A stretch of 64,000 nt of DNA from Marivibrio halodurans (GTDB lineage Bacteria > Pseudomonadota > Alphaproteobacteria > UBA8366 > Aestuariispiraceae), in assembly GCF_017963645.1 (NCBI RefSeq), contig NZ_JAGMWN010000004.1:124001-188000 (forward strand), in the 5' to 3' direction. Below are positions 62,468 to 64,000 of this stretch, one piece after another. The notes beneath the pieces were generated by a model. That model was not told where the DNA came from. It saw only the letters and a program-made list of their open reading frames with translations, and did no database searches. The first letter of the stretch is position 1, and the number at the start of each line of letters is the position of its first letter. A program made the translations under genes and the position numbers.

Positions 62468-64000
62468 TCAGATCTTCAGATCCTTGAAGAAATCATTGCC
62501 CTTGTCATCGACCACGATGAAAGCGGGGAAGTTCTCGACCTCGATCTTCCAGATCGCCTCCATGCCGAGTTCGGGATATTCCAGGCACTCCACCTTGCGG
62601 ATGCAATCCTGGGCGAGACGCGCCGCCGGCCCGCCGATGGACCCCAGATAGAAGCCGCCATGCTTGGCGCAGGCCTTGGTGACGGCGGCGCTGCGATTGC
62701 CCTTGGCCAGCATGATCATGGAGCCGCCGGCGGCCTGGAACTCATCCACGAAGCCGTCCATGCGCCCGGCCGTGGTCGGCCCGAAGGAACCGGAGGCATA
62801 GCCCTCCGGGGTCTTCGCCGGACCGGCGTAGTAGATCGGGTGATCCTTGAAATATTGCGGCAGCGGCTCGCCCTTCGCCAGCCGCTCCCGCAGCTTTCGG
62901 TGGGCGGAGTCGCGCGCGACGATGATGGTGCCCGTCAGGCTGAGGCGCGTGCGGATCGGATATTGGGACAGCAGCGCCAACTGCTCCGCCATCGGCTTCG
63001 ACAGATCGACCTGGACGACGTCGCCCTCGAACTCGCTCTCGTCGATCTCGGGCAGGTACTTGGCCGGCTCGCGCTCCAGCGCCTCCAGATAGATGCCGTC
63101 CTTGGTGATCTTGCCCTTGGCCTGACGGTCGGCGGAGCAGGAAACACCGATGCCGACCGGCAGCGACGCGCCGTGACGCGGCAGGCGGATGACGCGCACG
63201 TCGTGGCAGAAATACTTGCCGCCGAACTGCGCGCCGATGCCCATGTTTCGGGTCATCTCATGGACGGCCTCTTCCATCTCCAGGTCGCGGAAGGCCTGGC
63301 CGGTCTCCCCACCCTGCGTCGGCAGGCCGTCGAGATAGCGGCAGGAGGCGAGCTTCACCGTCTTCAGGTTCATCTCCGCCGAGGTGCCGCCGATCACGAT
63401 CGCCAGGTGATAGGGCGGGCAGGCCGCGGTGCCCAGCGTGCGGATCTTCTCGTCCAGGAAGGCCAGCATCCGCTCCCGGTCGACCAGGGACGGCGTCGCC
63501 TGATGCAGGAAGGTCTTGTTGGCGGACCCGCCGCCCTTGGCAACGAAGAGGAACTTATAGGCGTCCTCCGCCTGCCCCTTGCCCTCGGCATAGAGGTCGA
63601 TCTGGGCGGGCAGGTTGTTCCGGGTGTTCTTCTCCTCGAACATGGAGACGGGCGAAACCTGACTGTAGCGCAGATTGTTGCGGTCATAGGCGTCCAGCAC
63701 ACCCTGCCCCAGCGCGCTGGCATCCGTCCCGTCGGTCCAGATGCGCCGGCCCTTCTTGCCCATGATGATCGCCGTGCCAGTGTCCTGGCACATCGGCAAC
63801 ACGCCGCCGGCCGCGATATTCGCGTTCTTCAACAGGTCGAAGGCGACGAAGCGGTCGTTCGCGGACGCTTCCGGGTCCTGCAGGATATTGGCGAGTTGTT
63901 GCAGGTGTCCCGGTCGCAGCAGGTGATTGATGTCGCGGAAGGCTTCCTCGGACAGGAGCCGCAGCGCCTCCGGGTCGATCTTCACGATCTCCTCGCCCTC
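62468..64000 (-). CDS. fumA: Class I fumarate hydratase, 5' end beyond the window
   Basis: The visible 510 codons encode an iron-sulfur fumarase that interconverts fumarate and malate in the TCA cycle. The cluster cysteines are in [20 protein letters not shown] and [27 protein letters not shown] and the C-terminal [19 protein letters not shown] are conserved. The frame stays open to base 64000 and reads [16 protein letters not shown] at its edge, sequence that lies about 30 residues inside full-length relatives, so the true start is to the right of the window; the GTG at 63985 is internal. Confidence 0.95.
   Translation of the reverse strand, partial: EGEEIVKIDPEALRLLSEEAFRDINHLLRPGHLQQLANILQDPEASANDRFVAFDLLKNANIAAGGVLPMCQDTGTAIIMGKKGRRIWTDGTDASALGQGVLDAYDRNNLRYSQVSPVSMFEEKNTRNNLPAQIDLYAEGKGQAEDAYKFLFVAKGGGSANKTFLHQATPSLVDRERMLAFLDEKIRTLGTAACPPYHLAIVIGGTSAEMNLKTVKLASCRYLDGLPTQGGETGQAFRDLEMEEAVHEMTRNMGIGAQFGGKYFCHDVRVIRLPRHGASLPVGIGVSCSADRQAKGKITKDGIYLEALEREPAKYLPEIDESEFEGDVVQVDLSKPMAEQLALLSQYPIRTRLSLTGTIIVARDSAHRKLRERLAKGEPLPQYFKDHPIYYAGPAKTPEGYASGSFGPTTAGRMDGFVDEFQAAGGSMIMLAKGNRSAAVTKACAKHGGFYLGSIGGPAARLAQDCIRKVECLEYPELGMEAIWKIEVENFPAFIVVDDKGNDFFKDLKI

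Noticed and set aside
1-64000. CRISPR array or cas genes
   Set aside because: No regularly spaced direct repeats with variable spacers and no Cas proteins were found; the repeats present are short contiguous tandem arrays.

Overview
The window is GC-rich, densely packed chromosomal DNA from an alphaproteobacterium, most likely Rhodospirillales-like. The main evidence is a run of alphaproteobacterial families and gene orders: an aroQ-accB-accC-aat block facing an NDUFA12 - MCE(MlaD) - methyltransferase - DUF2155 block, a DUF3572 protein, a DUF1127 protein, and a large B12-dependent ribonucleotide reductase (NrdJ). I cannot name a genus from sequence alone.

Layout. Bases 1-1707 are accessory: an IS3-family end whose OrfA has an internal stop, an AT-richer membrane-anchored unknown gene, a possible 61-residue protein with its own terminator, and a second IS3-type remnant that cuts into a peptidoglycan-binding-like reading frame. 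Bases 2128-9860 hold housekeeping enzymes (class II amidotransferase, acyl-CoA synthetase, PleD-like diguanylate cyclase, FemAB-like protein, P-loop ATPase, PYROXD2-like oxidoreductase). Bases 9973-14555 form an iron module: Fur-like box, hemP, TonB-dependent siderophore receptor, PiuC-type dioxygenase and PepSY membrane reductase. Two short tandem-repeat tracts flank the HNH and cupin-like genes that follow. From about 16300 to 18030 there is an AT-rich island whose only recognisable content is a frameshifted HEPN-like gene.

Bases 18143-30150 are mixed housekeeping: gabD, thyA-folA, trxB, a bactofilin, an HPP-CBS protein, tRNA-Leu(UAA), a CinA-type protein, a transporter and acetyltransferase pair, and an ECF sigma/anti-sigma pair. 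The sigma pair sits directly before a Tat-exported sulfite dehydrogenase and its cytochrome c (30305-31992). These have a good ECF-type promoter of their own. The aro/acc/aat/MCE/NDUFA12 block occupies 34191-40729, followed by nrdJ. Bases 45041-54089 carry a PAS protein, ferredoxin-NADP reductase, HAD phosphatase plus AbrB-type permease, a four-gene ligase/GFA/SDR/unknown operon, a rhomboid protease, a nitroreductase and a fasciclin-domain protein.

Bases 54200-60328 are a type VI secretion sub-cluster (tssB-tssC-hcp-tssE-tssF-tssG) on the minus strand, coding sheath, tube and baseplate parts but not the membrane complex, spike or ClpV. Divergent from tssB are two small genes (60720-61043 and 61143-61316). 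Their N-terminal 40 residues are clearly related to each other, but their tails have opposite charge. I do not recognise the family, and this is the best candidate here for something undescribed. The window ends with a GlxA/GbdR-type regulator with a perfect 12-bp inverted repeat in its leader, and a class I fumarase that runs off the right edge.
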